A stretch of DNA of 40,842 nucleotides from the NCBI GenBank assembly GCA_947630925.1, contig CANRJM010000019.1, positions 1-40,842 of the forward strand. The letters run 5' to 3'. Each line of letters begins with the position of its first letter. Positions within the stretch are counted from its first letter, which is position 1. Both the position numbers and the translations under genes were made by a program. This document shows, piece by piece, positions 6,619 to 15,381 of this stretch. The DNA comes from an uncultured Lachnospiraceae bacterium (lineage in GTDB: Bacteria; Bacillota; Clostridia; Lachnospirales; Lachnospiraceae). The notes under the pieces were generated by a model that searched no databases, was not told where the DNA came from, and saw nothing but the letters and a program-made list of their open reading frames with translations.

Positions 6619-8412
6619 TTACGGAAAACTGTCCTGTAGGCAAAGGGCGCCCCAACCCTGTCTGGTCGATGGCACACTTTCCCCCGGCAGCGGACGTGCC
6701 CCCTTCATCAGATATGCCTTAATCTTTTCGCCATATAAATAAGGATCATTCCCCTGAACGATTCCCCATTCCATCATTAGCGCCGCACTTCCCGTTACAA
6801 AGGGCGCCGCCATCGAAGTGCCGGTCCTTGGGCTATAACCTCCGCCGGGAAATGCCGTTGTCACATCCACACCGGGCGCCACCAGCGTCGGCATCCGCCG
6901 GCGATCTGTTGTATTTCCTCTTCCGGAAAAAGATGCTACGCTATCGTTATCACTCTGATAAGCTCCCACCGTAATGACATTTCTGGCAGTTGACGGAATG
7001 GTCAGCGTCGTCTCCGGGTCCGATGTTAAAAAACCGGTTGACAGGCCAACCGCCTCGACAGTCGGCAGCCATAGGTCAATTTTCCCATCAACAATCTTTT
7101 CCGGCTGGAAAGATACCGTCCAAATACCTTCATCAATGAAACTTCTCCCCTCTTCCGGCTGCCACTCGATATAAATCTCCTGCGAAACCGTATAGGGCGA
7201 TGGAACCCCATAATAAACCAGAACCTGCGAATTTTCTATCATATAAGTTGCGGCTGTCCCCAACTCCCGTACTACTGAAATTTCATCACCGGAAGGGGAC
7301 TCTAAACGGATAGAAAATTCATCTACGTAATTTTTCCAAATCTGCAATGTCAAACTGCTTTCCCTGGGACCTACTGCAAAGGAAAGGCTTTCATTTTGCC
7401 TTTCCAGCATAACGCGCGCATGATGCCTTGCATTGCCCTCATTTCCCGATGCAACTACAATAACATTTTTCCATACTCCGTTCAGATCTGCAATATAGTT
7501 TTCAAAGAGAGACTGCCCGTCATGCGCCCCATTGTTGTTTCCAAAACTCAGGTTTAATGCTACCGGCCTCTGCAATTCGATTGCTTTTTGAAGGACATAA
7601 TTGAGTCCCTCCATTACCTCTGTCGTACCTGCAAAATCTTCTGAATTTCTTCCAAGCTTTACGACAATCAATTCACTTTCGGTTGCAACCCCGCGATATT
7701 GGTTTCCGACAGACCCTCTTCCATTTCCGGCTGCGATTCCTGCTACTGCAGTCCCATGGCCGCTCCCGCGGTCAGTAACCGGAACATGCTGGCTGTCTCC
7801 ACCGCCTTCTTCTCCAATCTCCAAAGACCGGTTGATATCCTGCATCGTATACTGCGCCCCAAAACCATAGCCTGCAGGAATTCTTCCCGCCGACTGCTCC
7901 CTGTCGGCGGACTGATCCCACAGATAAGCAATCCTCGTACTTCCGTCCTCGTTCCGAAAGGCGGGATGCATATAGTCAATCCCTGAATCAATAATTCCTA
8001 TCAGTACGCCTTTCCCTGTCAATGCCAGCCTCTGGCCCGGACTGACAGACGAATCGACGCCAGCAGTTCCCTGTACTGCATTGATACAGGAAGCGCTCCT
8101 TCCTGCATTCAGGTTAAAATAAATGTGCTTGGGTTTTTCCATAAACTCAATTTCCGGCAATGCTGCGATTGCCTGCAGATATTCCTCTCTGGTCGTGATT
8201 ATGGCATACTGGTTTAACAGTTCCACAACTTGGGTATCTGCAAATATTGTTTCTATTTTCTGAATATCCCCGATATACTTTACAATGACATGCCACAGCT
8301 TTGTTGTCTCATCATAACCGTAACGTAACTGGCTGTTTTCGTCCAATTCCTCCTCCGGAATCTGAAGCGCCAGATTTAAAGCAGCATCTGCTTTATAATT
8401 TCCTTCTTCCAT
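6619..8412 (-). CDS. S8 family subtilisin-like peptidase
   Basis: A 597-residue subtilase. The triad is visible: Asp142 in GIIDSGID, His219 in GSGHGTAVAG and Ser533 in GTSMAAP, with oxyanion Asn324 in VASGNEG. About 200 residues separate Asn324 from Ser533, forming a large insertion (about 340-465) of beta-rich sequence, as in the Csp-like subtilases of Clostridia. The 110-residue N-terminus may be a prodomain (repeated EEYLQAIAALPEIEF pattern). There is no signal peptide, so it is cytoplasmic or released by another route. The ATG has AGGG eight bases upstream. It stands alone between the feo operon and the terminator at 6483-6520. The substrate is unknown; in sporeformers related Csp proteins act on germination enzymes. 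Confidence 0.92.
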   Translation of the reverse strand: MEEGNYKADAALNLALQIPEEELDENSQLRYGYDETTKLWHVIVKYIGDIQKIETIFADTQVVELLNQYAIITTREEYLQAIAALPEIEFMEKPKHIYFNLNAGRSASCINAVQGTAGVDSSVSPGQRLALTGKGVLIGIIDSGIDYMHPAFRNEDGSTRIAYLWDQSADREQSAGRIPAGYGFGAQYTMQDINRSLEIGEEGGGDSQHVPVTDRGSGHGTAVAGIAAGNGRGSVGNQYRGVATESELIVVKLGRNSEDFAGTTEVMEGLNYVLQKAIELQRPVALNLSFGNNNGAHDGQSLFENYIADLNGVWKNVIVVASGNEGNARHHARVMLERQNESLSFAVGPRESSLTLQIWKNYVDEFSIRLESPSGDEISVVRELGTAATYMIENSQVLVYYGVPSPYTVSQEIYIEWQPEEGRSFIDEGIWTVSFQPEKIVDGKIDLWLPTVEAVGLSTGFLTSDPETTLTIPSTARNVITVGAYQSDNDSVASFSGRGNTTDRRRMPTLVAPGVDVTTAFPGGGYSPRTGTSMAAPFVTGSAALMMEWGIVQGNDPYLYGEKIKAYLMKGARPLPGESVPSTRQGWGALCLQDSFP

Positions 8413-8513
8413 ATTTTTTCCCTAACAAAAGAAGCATTTCATTATTTTGTATATTCTTCATTTTAAAAATATATTCCCGCAGTAAAATGCTTTTATCCAT
8501 CCCCTTCTGTTTT

Positions 8514-8651
8514 CTAATGGCAATGTCCCCCGCAATGCCTGCAGTTACCGCCGCATTGTATAGACTTTCCATTTCTTTTATCCCGAATCATGCTTCTGAT
8601 AATCAATCCTATGACAAGTAACAATAAAAGCCCCACAAAAACCGTTCCCAT
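8514..8651 (-). CDS. FeoB-associated Cys-rich membrane protein
   Basis: A 45-residue protein easily missed because of its length. It starts MGTVFVGLLLLLVIGLII, a single membrane helix, then a basic stretch RSMIRDKRNGKS, and ends CGGNCRHCGGHCH with four cysteines and two C-terminal-side histidines. This is the pattern of the small Cys-rich protein often encoded directly after feoB in Clostridia. It probably binds metal at the cytoplasmic face, possibly handling Fe2+ leaving FeoB. It follows the feoB stop by about 108 bases, across the tandem repeats at 8664-8778, on the same strand. No strong Shine-Dalgarno sequence is evident in front of the ATG. Confidence 0.85.
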   Translation of the reverse strand: MGTVFVGLLLLLVIGLIIRSMIRDKRNGKSIQCGGNCRHCGGHCH

Positions 8652-8663
8652 ATACAGCCTCGC

Positions 8664-8778
8664 TTTCTGCAAACTTTGTCTTTATTTTGCGTCTGCCATC
8701 TTTTTTTCGCAACTTTATTTTTATTTTGCTTCTGCGTCTTTTTTCTGCAAACTTTGTTTCTATTTTGCTTCTGCCGTC
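8664..8778 (-). repeat. Three degenerate 37-40 bp tandem repeats at the feoB 3' end
   Basis: Units at 8739-8778, 8701-8738 and 8664-8700. On the minus strand each reads roughly GACGGCAGAAGCAAAATA, then an AAAG(T)TTGC-type segment and a run of A. The first unit contains the last six codons and stop of feoB (KTAEAK*), so the feoB 3' end has apparently been duplicated twice into the spacer before the small Cys-rich gene. The copies have since diverged. Confidence 0.8.
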
Positions 8779-10955
8779 TTTCCGGAAGGAATCTTTAATG
8801 TGTCTGACGCTTTATATGGCCGGAACAGAAGACAGAGAAATCCAATCAGCAGCAGAATCGCTACTATGGTCCCAAGACCGAAAGCCCCCGCTGTTACCAA
8901 CATACCAATCTGATAAATACAAAGCGCAACGACATAGGCCAGAATACACTGATATCCGATGGCAAACCAGAACCACTTGATGTTATTCATCTCCCGCTTA
9001 ATCGCCCCCATTGCGGCAAAACAAGGCGCGCACAAAAGGTTAAATACCAAAAATCCATATGCAGCGATCTGCGGCAGGCTGTCTGCCAATCTCCCCCAAA
9101 TTTCCGCTCCGTCCTCTGCTACTTCTGCAAATCCAAAAAGCATACCAAAAGTCCCTACTACATTTTCCTTGGCAATCAAGCCGGTAACGGCAGCCACTGC
9201 CATCTCCCAGCCGTTTCCGTTCTGGTTCCATCCAAGAGGGATAAAAATCGGTGCGAGTACTTTACCAATGGAAGCCAGAATACTGTTATTTAACTGCTCT
9301 GCCTCCAAAACTCCAAATTTTCCGTCAACCCAGCCATAGCTCATCAGGAACCACAGAATGATTGTTGAAAGCAGAATGATTGTTCCAGCCTTCTTAATAA
9401 AAGACCAGCCGCGCTCCCACATGCTTCGCAGAATACTTCCAACCGTCGGCAGGTGGTATGCCGGCAGTTCCATAACAAACGGCGCCGGATCGCCTGCAAA
9501 CATTTTTGTTTTCTTTAATAGAATAACAGATAAAATAATCGCTGCCACGCCGACAAAATAGGCGCTCGGCGCAACCCACGGAGCCCCGCCGAACAAAGCG
9601 CCGGCAATCAGCGCAATGATTGGGAGCTTTGCGCCACAAGGCACAAAGGTTGTTGTCATGATTGTCATTTTACGGTCTCTGTCATTCTCTATCGTTCTGG
9701 ATGCCATAACGCCCGGAACGCCGCAGCCGCTGGCAATTAACATCGGAATAAAAGACTTTCCCGACAAACCAAATTTACGGAAAATACGATCCATAATGAA
9801 GGCAACTCTTGCCATATAGCCGCAGCCCTCTAAAAAGGCAAGGAAAAGAAATAAAATCAACATCTGTGGCACAAAACCAAGCACAGCGCCTACACCGGCT
9901 ACAATTCCGTCAAGAATCAGACTGCTTAGCCAGTCAGCGCAGTTGACTGCATTCAAAGCATTTTCTATCAACACCGGAATCCCTGGAACCTCTAATCCGA
10001 AGAAACTCCATCCATCGCCAAATACGCCGTCATTTGCCCAGTCTGTTGCCCATGTGCCTACTGTTGTTACGGATATATAGTATACAAGGAACATAACGAC
10101 TGCAAAAATTGGAAGCGCCAGAAAACGGTTTGTAACAATCTTATCAATCTTATCCGAAGTTGTCTCTGTTTTCTTTCGGTTCTTCTCTACACATTCTTCA
10201 ATCACTGAAGAAATATATGTATATCTTTCGTTTGTAATGATACTTTCCGTATCATCATCAAACTGGTTTTCCAATTCCTGAATCTCTGCCGATACATCCG
10301 GAACATCCGTAAGCTGCTGCTTAATCTTATCATCCTTCTCCAGAAGCTTGATGGCAAAAAAACGCTTCTGTGAATTTGGCACATTGGAAAGCAGTTTATC
10401 CTCTACCCGCTGGAGCACTGCCTCTGTTTCTTCTGAAAATCCATGCACCGCCGCCGCTGCCAGATGCTTTTTTGCCAGAGAAACTGCCTTTTTGGTAAGA
10501 AGCTCAATCCCCCTTCCTTTCAGAGCAGAAATCTCTACAATCTCGCACCCAAGCTTCTTACTCAACTTGTCAGTTTGAATCCGGTCGCCGTTTTTTTCAA
10601 CGACATCCATCATATTGACTGCCATAATGACCGGAATGCCCAACTCTAAAAGCTGCGTTGACAGATACAGATTCCTTTCGATATTCGTTCCATCCACAAT
10701 ATTAATGATTGCGTCCGGCTTATCATGGATCAGATAATTTCTTGCTACTACCTCCTCCAGGGTATAAGGCGATAAAGAATAAATACCCGGTAAATCCATC
10801 AGGACTACTTCTTTGTCCGTTTTGAGCTTACCTTCCTTTTTCTCAACGGTCACACCCGGCCAGTTGCCCACAAACTGGTTTGCACCTGTCAGCGCATTAA
10901 ACAAAGTTGTTTTACCGCAGTTTGGATTACCTGCTAATGCAATTTTAAGTGACAT
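8760..10955 (-). CDS. feoB: Ferrous iron transporter FeoB
   Basis: A 731-residue FeoB with an N-terminal G-protein domain and a C-terminal polytopic membrane domain carrying the two gate regions. The GTPase motifs are G1 GNPNCGKTT at 9-17, G3 DLPG at 54-57 and G4 NMMD at 114-117, with SALKG as G5. Membrane motifs include the Cys-containing CGVPGVM and PCGAKLPI segments typical of FeoB gates. It imports Fe2+ under anaerobic, iron-limited conditions. The ATG at 10955 (MSLKIALAGN) has AAAGGATG at normal spacing; an upstream ATG at 10976 has none. It is third in feoA-feoA-feoB. A DtxR/IdeR-like box lies just upstream at 11026-11039. Confidence 0.97.
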   Translation of the reverse strand: MSLKIALAGNPNCGKTTLFNALTGANQFVGNWPGVTVEKKEGKLKTDKEVVLMDLPGIYSLSPYTLEEVVARNYLIHDKPDAIINIVDGTNIERNLYLSTQLLELGIPVIMAVNMMDVVEKNGDRIQTDKLSKKLGCEIVEISALKGRGIELLTKKAVSLAKKHLAAAAVHGFSEETEAVLQRVEDKLLSNVPNSQKRFFAIKLLEKDDKIKQQLTDVPDVSAEIQELENQFDDDTESIITNERYTYISSVIEECVEKNRKKTETTSDKIDKIVTNRFLALPIFAVVMFLVYYISVTTVGTWATDWANDGVFGDGWSFFGLEVPGIPVLIENALNAVNCADWLSSLILDGIVAGVGAVLGFVPQMLILFLFLAFLEGCGYMARVAFIMDRIFRKFGLSGKSFIPMLIASGCGVPGVMASRTIENDRDRKMTIMTTTFVPCGAKLPIIALIAGALFGGAPWVAPSAYFVGVAAIILSVILLKKTKMFAGDPAPFVMELPAYHLPTVGSILRSMWERGWSFIKKAGTIILLSTIILWFLMSYGWVDGKFGVLEAEQLNNSILASIGKVLAPIFIPLGWNQNGNGWEMAVAAVTGLIAKENVVGTFGMLFGFAEVAEDGAEIWGRLADSLPQIAAYGFLVFNLLCAPCFAAMGAIKREMNNIKWFWFAIGYQCILAYVVALCIYQIGMLVTAGAFGLGTIVAILLLIGFLCLLFRPYKASDTLKIPSGKTAEAK

Positions 10956-11025
10956 TTTTTTCATCCTTTCTATCATAGTTTTGAGTTTGTTTCTTATTCC
11001 TTTTGTTATTTTGCACTACTTTTTA

Positions 11026-11039
11026 TTAGTTTAGACTAA
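11026..11039 (-). promoter_or_regulatory. DtxR/IdeR-like iron box upstream of feoB
   Basis: TTAGTTTAGACTAA is an imperfect palindrome with TTAG and CTAA half-sites, close in form to DtxR/IdeR operators. It lies about 70 bases upstream of the feoB start, between feoA and feoB, which suggests an internal iron-regulated promoter for feoB. A similar site sits on the operon promoter at 11731-11744. The -10 and -35 elements here are not clear. Confidence 0.55.
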
Positions 11040-11089
11040 CCATTATGTAAAAAAAAAGCGTTGTTCCCTGCCTTTCTATTACAAAAAAA

Positions 11090-11311
11090 TCATTCTACCT
11101 CTATCATTTCTGCATCGGCTTTACGAATCGATAATTCATACCCCCGTACAGTTACCTCAACCGGATCTCCCAAAGGCGCCACCTTACGCACATATACCTC
11201 AATTCCTTTTGTAATTCCCATGTCCATAATTCTCCTCTTAACCGGACCGTTTCCCGCAAGTTTTTTAACCGTGACGGTTTCCCCGCAGACAACATCTTTT
11301 AATGTTTTCAT
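11090..11311 (-). CDS. feoA: FeoA family protein (second in operon)
   Basis: A 73-residue SH3-like FeoA protein, MKTLKDV then VKKLAGNGPVKRRIMDMGITKGIEVYVRKVAPLGDPVEVTVRGYELSIRKADA. The RRIMDMGI...VRKVAPLGDP pattern is the family core. FeoA binds the cytosolic side of FeoB and supports Fe2+ transport. The ATG at 11311 has GAGGAG six bases upstream; the longer reading frame upstream is not FeoA-like. It lies between the first FeoA-like gene and feoB. Two FeoA proteins in one feo operon are common in Clostridia. Confidence 0.93.
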   Translation of the reverse strand: MKTLKDVVCGETVTVKKLAGNGPVKRRIMDMGITKGIEVYVRKVAPLGDPVEVTVRGYELSIRKADAEMIEVE

Positions 11312-11437
11312 GCTTCTCCTCATTTCTGTACACATCTTCGCTTTACAGAGTTGTGCCGAGTGTACCACAAACACAACGTCTGCCGTACAAATCCTGTACG
11401 CGGCTGTCTGATTTTATAGATAATGCAAACAACCGGA

Positions 11438-11647
11438 CTAAACCATGATTTTGTTTGCCATATCCTTCCCGATTGCAATCCTGGAATCCTTAATATTGAC
11501 TATCATGTTTCCGCTTGCCTCAGAAATCACAGTTACTGTGCCACCGATCACAAAACCAAGACTCTCTAAAAATTTTCTTGTCTCCTCTTTCCCCCCTATC
11601 CGCTTAATCACATTAGGCTCCCCTGCATTTACCATTGATAATGGCAT
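11438..11647 (-). CDS. feoA: FeoA family protein (first in operon)
   Basis: A 69-residue FeoA-like protein with the core NVIKRIGGKEETRKFLESLGFVIGGTVTVISEASGNMIVNIKDSRIAIGKDMANKIMV. It differs from the second copy in the central loop. The ATG at 11647 has GAGGAT about ten bases upstream. It is the promoter-proximal gene of the feo operon and is preceded by a sigma-A promoter overlapped by an iron box. It may act with the second FeoA on FeoB, or serve as a regulatory subunit. Confidence 0.92.
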   Translation of the reverse strand: MPLSMVNAGEPNVIKRIGGKEETRKFLESLGFVIGGTVTVISEASGNMIVNIKDSRIAIGKDMANKIMV

Positions 11648-11730
11648 TATATCATCCTCTTTCCGTATGTAAGTTATATGCGGCAAATAATTATATAGGA
11701 AAAACCAAAATTACTTACCTCTTACTTATG

Positions 11731-11761
11731 TTAGTATATTCTAACCAAAGAGAATTGTCAA
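11731..11761 (-). promoter_or_regulatory. feo operon promoter with overlapping DtxR/IdeR-like operator
   Basis: On the minus strand TTGACA (11761-11756), a 17-base spacer and TATACT (11738-11733) form a near-consensus sigma-A promoter. The palindrome TTAGAATATACTAA (11744-11731) covers the -10 element. Its TTAG/CTAA half-sites match those near feoB, so iron-bound repressor could block RNA polymerase directly. Confidence 0.75.
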
Positions 11762-11798
11762 CCCCCAAATTTCATTTTTATCTCTGATTGAGCAAAAT

Positions 11799-12602
11799 TT
11801 ATTTGGACAGCAGAATTCTGTCATTATCTAACTGCCTGCCAACATGATCCCGGAATTTCTCCAATAAATCTTCAACCGTCAGTGCAGAACGTTCTTTACC
11901 GGACACGTCAAATACGACCCTTCCGGAATCCATCATCAGAGTCCGATTCCCAAGCTCCAGCGCCTGATTCATATTATGCGTAACCATCAGGCAGGTAATG
12001 TTACGCTCCTCCACAATTTCCTTTGTCAGTCCGAGTACCTTCTCTGCCGTTGCCGGATCCAACGCCGCCGTATGTTCGTCTAACAAGAGAAGCTTTGGCG
12101 TAACCATCGTTGCCATCAAAAGCGTCAACGCCTGCCGCTGCCCGCCGGACAGCAGACCAACCGGCTGTTTCATCCTGTCTTCCAGTCCCATCTCAAGCAG
12201 GGAAAGCTGTTCCCGGAAAAAATCTTTTTCCTTTTTACGGCTTCGCCGGAAGAAAAGCCCCTTCCTGGTAGACGCCCTTAAATAGGCTAAAGACATATTT
12301 TCTTCAATGGTCATATGTGGAGCCGTACCCAACAGCGGATCCTGAAAAAGATGCCCGATATATTTGCTCCGTAAATGCTCCTGTTTAAATGTAATATTCT
12401 CTCCGTCCAATACAATATCGCCCTCGTCTACATAAAAAACGCCGGTAATCGCATTGAACATCGTTGACTTCCCTGCACCGTTACTTCCCACAATCGTGGC
12501 AAAATCGCCGTCTGCCAGAGTGAGATTCAGATCCGTCAGAGCCTTTTTCTCGTTAATGGTACTCGGATTGAAGGTTTTACTTACATGGAATAACTCTAAC
12601 AT
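11799..12602 (-). CDS. ABC transporter ATP-binding protein (TrpX/TrpYZ-type importer)
   Basis: A 267-residue ATPase with Walker A GSNGAGKST near 39-47, signature LSGGQ near 156-160, Walker B LLLLDEHTAALD and the switch histidine in MVTHN. The signature and sequence style match the ATPase of the ABC_sub_bind (TrpX) importer family. Its start overlaps the permease stop by one base at 12602, so it is the last gene of a three-gene operon. It energises uptake of a small organic solute; family members carry tryptophan, tyrosine or other amino-acid-like ligands, and the substrate cannot be read from sequence alone. Confidence 0.93.
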   Translation of the reverse strand: MLELFHVSKTFNPSTINEKKALTDLNLTLADGDFATIVGSNGAGKSTMFNAITGVFYVDEGDIVLDGENITFKQEHLRSKYIGHLFQDPLLGTAPHMTIEENMSLAYLRASTRKGLFFRRSRKKEKDFFREQLSLLEMGLEDRMKQPVGLLSGGQRQALTLLMATMVTPKLLLLDEHTAALDPATAEKVLGLTKEIVEERNITCLMVTHNMNQALELGNRTLMMDSGRVVFDVSGKERSALTVEDLLEKFRDHVGRQLDNDRILLSK

Positions 12603-13570
12603 CAGTAAGCACCTCCTTTTTTCCGCCGGGAAATGCTGGCATATTTATTTCTGGTAAATACTGCTTTTTGCTTCAAATAAGGGAAAGCAATCGCAATCGC
12701 TACAATCAGCGCAGAGACCAACTTTAAACACTCCGCCGGAACATCCATACGGATTGCAATGGCAACAATAAAACGATAAAGGCAGCTTCCAAAAATAACG
12801 CCAATAATCCTGCGTACCATGGTTCGCTTTCCAACAAGCGTCTCGCCGATAATCAGACTGGCCAGTGCAATCGTAACCATACCGGTTCCCAGATTGATAT
12901 CACAAGACTTCTGGTATTGCGCTAAAATGCCTCCTGAGAGAGCAGTCAGGGAGCCCGACAAACACAAACCGACAGTTATCGTATATTTGGGATTAATACT
13001 GGATGCCTTTACCATAGCGGCATTGTCGCCGGTAGCGCGAATGGAAAGTCCCAAACGCGTACTCATAAAAATGCCTAACACAATTCCAATCAGAATGACA
13101 ATAACCGCCACCAGAATCAGGCGAAACCATCCTCCGGTTACCAGAATATCATATACACCTTTCCCCATATGTTGTTCTATCAAACTTTTTGTCAGTGTAA
13201 AAATACTTTCGCATTGAAACAGATTGAGATTCGAAGAAAATCCCATTACCGCGATATTAACCGTATATAACCCGGTATTTACAATAATTCCTGCAAGGAT
13301 TGACTCAACTCCCATCCTCGTTTGTAAAAACGCAGTAACAAATCCGGAAAGAATACCGGCGCCAATCGCACAGAGCAGCGCCAGTACCGGATGTCCTGCA
13401 AGTGTCATACTTGCCGCGACGGCACAACCAAGGGTAAAACAGCCGTCTGTAGACAAATCTGCAATATTTAAAATCGAAAATGAAATGAACAGTGCCAAAA
13501 CCACCAGGGAATAGATAAATCCCAATTCCAAGGCGCTCTGCAGGATAGAAATCGTAAAAATTGAAGACAT
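12602..13570 (-). CDS. ABC transporter permease (TrpY-type)
   Basis: A 322-residue integral membrane protein with about eight to nine hydrophobic segments, beginning LQSALELGFIYSLVVLALFISFSILNIADLSTDG. This opening (leader helix, then FSILNIADLSTDGCFTLG) is typical of branched-chain-amino-acid-like and TrpY permeases. A Lys/Arg-rich tail ends at the cytoplasmic face. It lies between the lipoprotein gene, 17 bases upstream, and the ATPase, overlapping by one base. Together with them it forms a complete importer. Confidence 0.92.
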   Translation of the reverse strand: MSSIFTISILQSALELGFIYSLVVLALFISFSILNIADLSTDGCFTLGCAVAASMTLAGHPVLALLCAIGAGILSGFVTAFLQTRMGVESILAGIIVNTGLYTVNIAVMGFSSNLNLFQCESIFTLTKSLIEQHMGKGVYDILVTGGWFRLILVAVIVILIGIVLGIFMSTRLGLSIRATGDNAAMVKASSINPKYTITVGLCLSGSLTALSGGILAQYQKSCDINLGTGMVTIALASLIIGETLVGKRTMVRRIIGVIFGSCLYRFIVAIAIRMDVPAECLKLVSALIVAIAIAFPYLKQKAVFTRNKYASISRRKKGGAY

Positions 13571-13587
13571 CTCTTTCCTCCGGATCT

Positions 13588-14625
13588 TTATTCAAACTCT
13601 TCTGCTGTTTTCGTTTCCTTTAATTCCTCGCATAAATCTTGGAATACAGCATAATCTAAACCAATCTCCTCTGCTGTTTCCGTATTTACGGTAGCAATAC
13701 CGTTATCCAGCGTCTTAACGGAAAGTTCGCCCGGCTTCTTATTGTCTGTCAGCACTTCAACAACCATCTTCGCCGTCTCTGTGCCAAGCTCTTCGTAGTT
13801 TACTCCATAACCGCAGAATGCACCGTTTAATGCAAAGGAATCTGCCCCGCAGTAATGTGGGATTTTCGCTTTGATAAACTTTTCATAGATTGCCAGTTCC
13901 GCTGTCATAACCGTATTATCCGTCGGTGTAAATACAGCATCTACTTTTGCTGCAACCAGCGCATCTGCCGCCAGGCTGATTTCATCATTGGTCGTACCGG
14001 TTTTTTCCACAACTTCAATTCCATTCTCTTTGCAGAATTTCTTTGCTTCCTCTATCGGATTCTTAGAGGAATCCTGGCTCTTATCATATAGCAGGCCAAG
14101 TTTCTTTGTATCGCTTTTTGCAGCGGTAATTAACTTTAAGACAGCCTCCGTATTCAGAGCGTCACTGACGCCTGTAATATTAGAACCCGGAGTTTCCATG
14201 CTCTTAACTAAACCGGCTGCCTCCGGATCAGAAACTGCAGCAAAAATAACAGGAATCTGATTATCTTCTGTTGCAGACTGTGCCACTACTGCAGTAGGTG
14301 TTGCGATCGGAACAATAATATCTACCTTATCCGCAACCAGCTCGGCCATAATCTGGGTTAATGTTGTCTGGTCTGCCTGGCCGTTAAAAGTATAATCTGC
14401 ATAATCAAATGTTACGCCAAGCTCTTTTCCTTTCGCATCCAATTCCGTCTGGATTGCCTGCTGTATCTGATTCAGAGAAGCATCATCTACATACTGGACA
14501 ATTCCTACCTTATAATTCTTGTCGGAACCGTTCTGATCTGAAAGATCAGATTTTTCTTTTCCGCAGCCAAAGAGACTTACTCCTGCCATAAAACTGACCG
14601 CTGCCAATAACAATCTTTTTTTCAT
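13588..14625 (-). CDS. ABC transporter substrate-binding lipoprotein (TrpX-type)
   Basis: A 345-residue lipoprotein. A basic start MKKR, a hydrophobic core and the lipobox LFGC place the acylated cysteine near residue 21. The mature part is a type-1 periplasmic-binding fold of the ABC_sub_bind family, with VGIVQYVDDASLNQIQQAIQ at its start and TPTAVVAQSA in the middle. It captures the solute outside the membrane for the downstream permease and ATPase. No T-box precedes it, unlike many trpXYZ operons. Its leader contains a TGCGCC/GGCGCA inverted repeat (14641-14678) around TATGAT. Confidence 0.93.
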   Translation of the reverse strand: MKKRLLLAAVSFMAGVSLFGCGKEKSDLSDQNGSDKNYKVGIVQYVDDASLNQIQQAIQTELDAKGKELGVTFDYADYTFNGQADQTTLTQIMAELVADKVDIIVPIATPTAVVAQSATEDNQIPVIFAAVSDPEAAGLVKSMETPGSNITGVSDALNTEAVLKLITAAKSDTKKLGLLYDKSQDSSKNPIEEAKKFCKENGIEVVEKTGTTNDEISLAADALVAAKVDAVFTPTDNTVMTAELAIYEKFIKAKIPHYCGADSFALNGAFCGYGVNYEELGTETAKMVVEVLTDNKKPGELSVKTLDNGIATVNTETAEEIGLDYAVFQDLCEELKETKTAEEFE

Positions 14626-14683
14626 AGATTACCTCTTTTCTGCGCCTTGATCATAATGGGGAAAACAGATACGGCGCATTAAT

Positions 14684-14726
14684 AAAAAACTATCCCCCTA
14701 ATCTATTTAGTAAACACGATTGGGGG
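14684..14726 (-). terminator. Rho-independent terminator after the CarD-like gene
   Basis: On the minus strand CCCCCAATC (14726-14718) pairs with GATTAGGGGG (14703-14694), a nine-bp stem with one bulged A and a 14-base loop. ATAG then TTTTTT follows. It begins eight bases after the CarD-like stop codon and isolates that gene from the ABC importer. Confidence 0.8.
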
Positions 14727-14733
14727 ACTTTTG

Positions 14734-15237
14734 TCAAGTTTCTTCTACATGCTCTGTAATAAACTGCTCCATTTCTTCCTTTTTCATATTTAATGAAATG
14801 GCAAGCTCGCCATACAAGCTATCTTCCGCCATTTTCAGATACCGCTCGTCTACTGTTGCAAGCTTCTTTCCGCCGGCCATGCGCGACTGCTTTCTCAAAT
14901 ACAGCGTCTTGATAATCTTGATCAGGTTTTCAAAGCTGCAGCTTTTCATCGCTTCCTTATAACTTTCTTCTCTCTTCTTCTCATCCGTTACCCACAAAGG
15001 CTCAATTTCCGGAATCTGCTCAATCCGCTCCATTGCTTCCTCTTTTGATAAAACGCTTCGCATCACGATTTTATCATTATCGACAGGTGTATAGATTTTA
15101 CTTCCGTTAGAATACACCGGCAGCAGTGTGTAATATAATCTGCCTTTTGGGATTCCCGACATATTCATCGTTCCAATATCCTCTACTTCACAAACACCGC
15201 TGCTTCCATAAATGATATACTGTCCTTTTTGAAACAT
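14734..15237 (-). CDS. CarD-like/TRCF RNA polymerase-interacting regulator
   Basis: A 167-residue protein with an N-terminal CarD/TRCF RNA polymerase interaction domain, recognisable from FQKGQYIIYGSSGVCEVEDIG and the downstream IYTPVDND. The second half is helical and charged, ending EEMEQFITEHVEET, like the DNA-binding half of CarD. Such proteins bind the RNA polymerase beta subunit and stabilise open complexes. The ATG at 15237 has AAGGAGG seven bases upstream. It stands alone, divergent from putP, with a TATAAT (15291-15296 complement) upstream and a terminator directly downstream. Confidence 0.88.
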   Translation of the reverse strand: MFQKGQYIIYGSSGVCEVEDIGTMNMSGIPKGRLYYTLLPVYSNGSKIYTPVDNDKIVMRSVLSKEEAMERIEQIPEIEPLWVTDEKKREESYKEAMKSCSFENLIKIIKTLYLRKQSRMAGGKKLATVDERYLKMAEDSLYGELAISLNMKKEEMEQFITEHVEET

Positions 15238-15381
15238 AACATTCCTCCTTCTGAAGCAAGCCTGCAACATCTGCATTTCTATCTATCATTATTATAAAAT
15301 AAAAAAAAAATTAATGTAAGTAAATTTTTTATAATATTTACGATAATATTTTCTATCAAACGATAAAGCAAGAAAGAAAAT

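Noticed and set aside
13588..14734. T-box leader before the ABC importer
   Set aside because: No specifier loop or T-box sequence (TGGNACCGCG) seen; the hairpin there is the CarD-like terminator.
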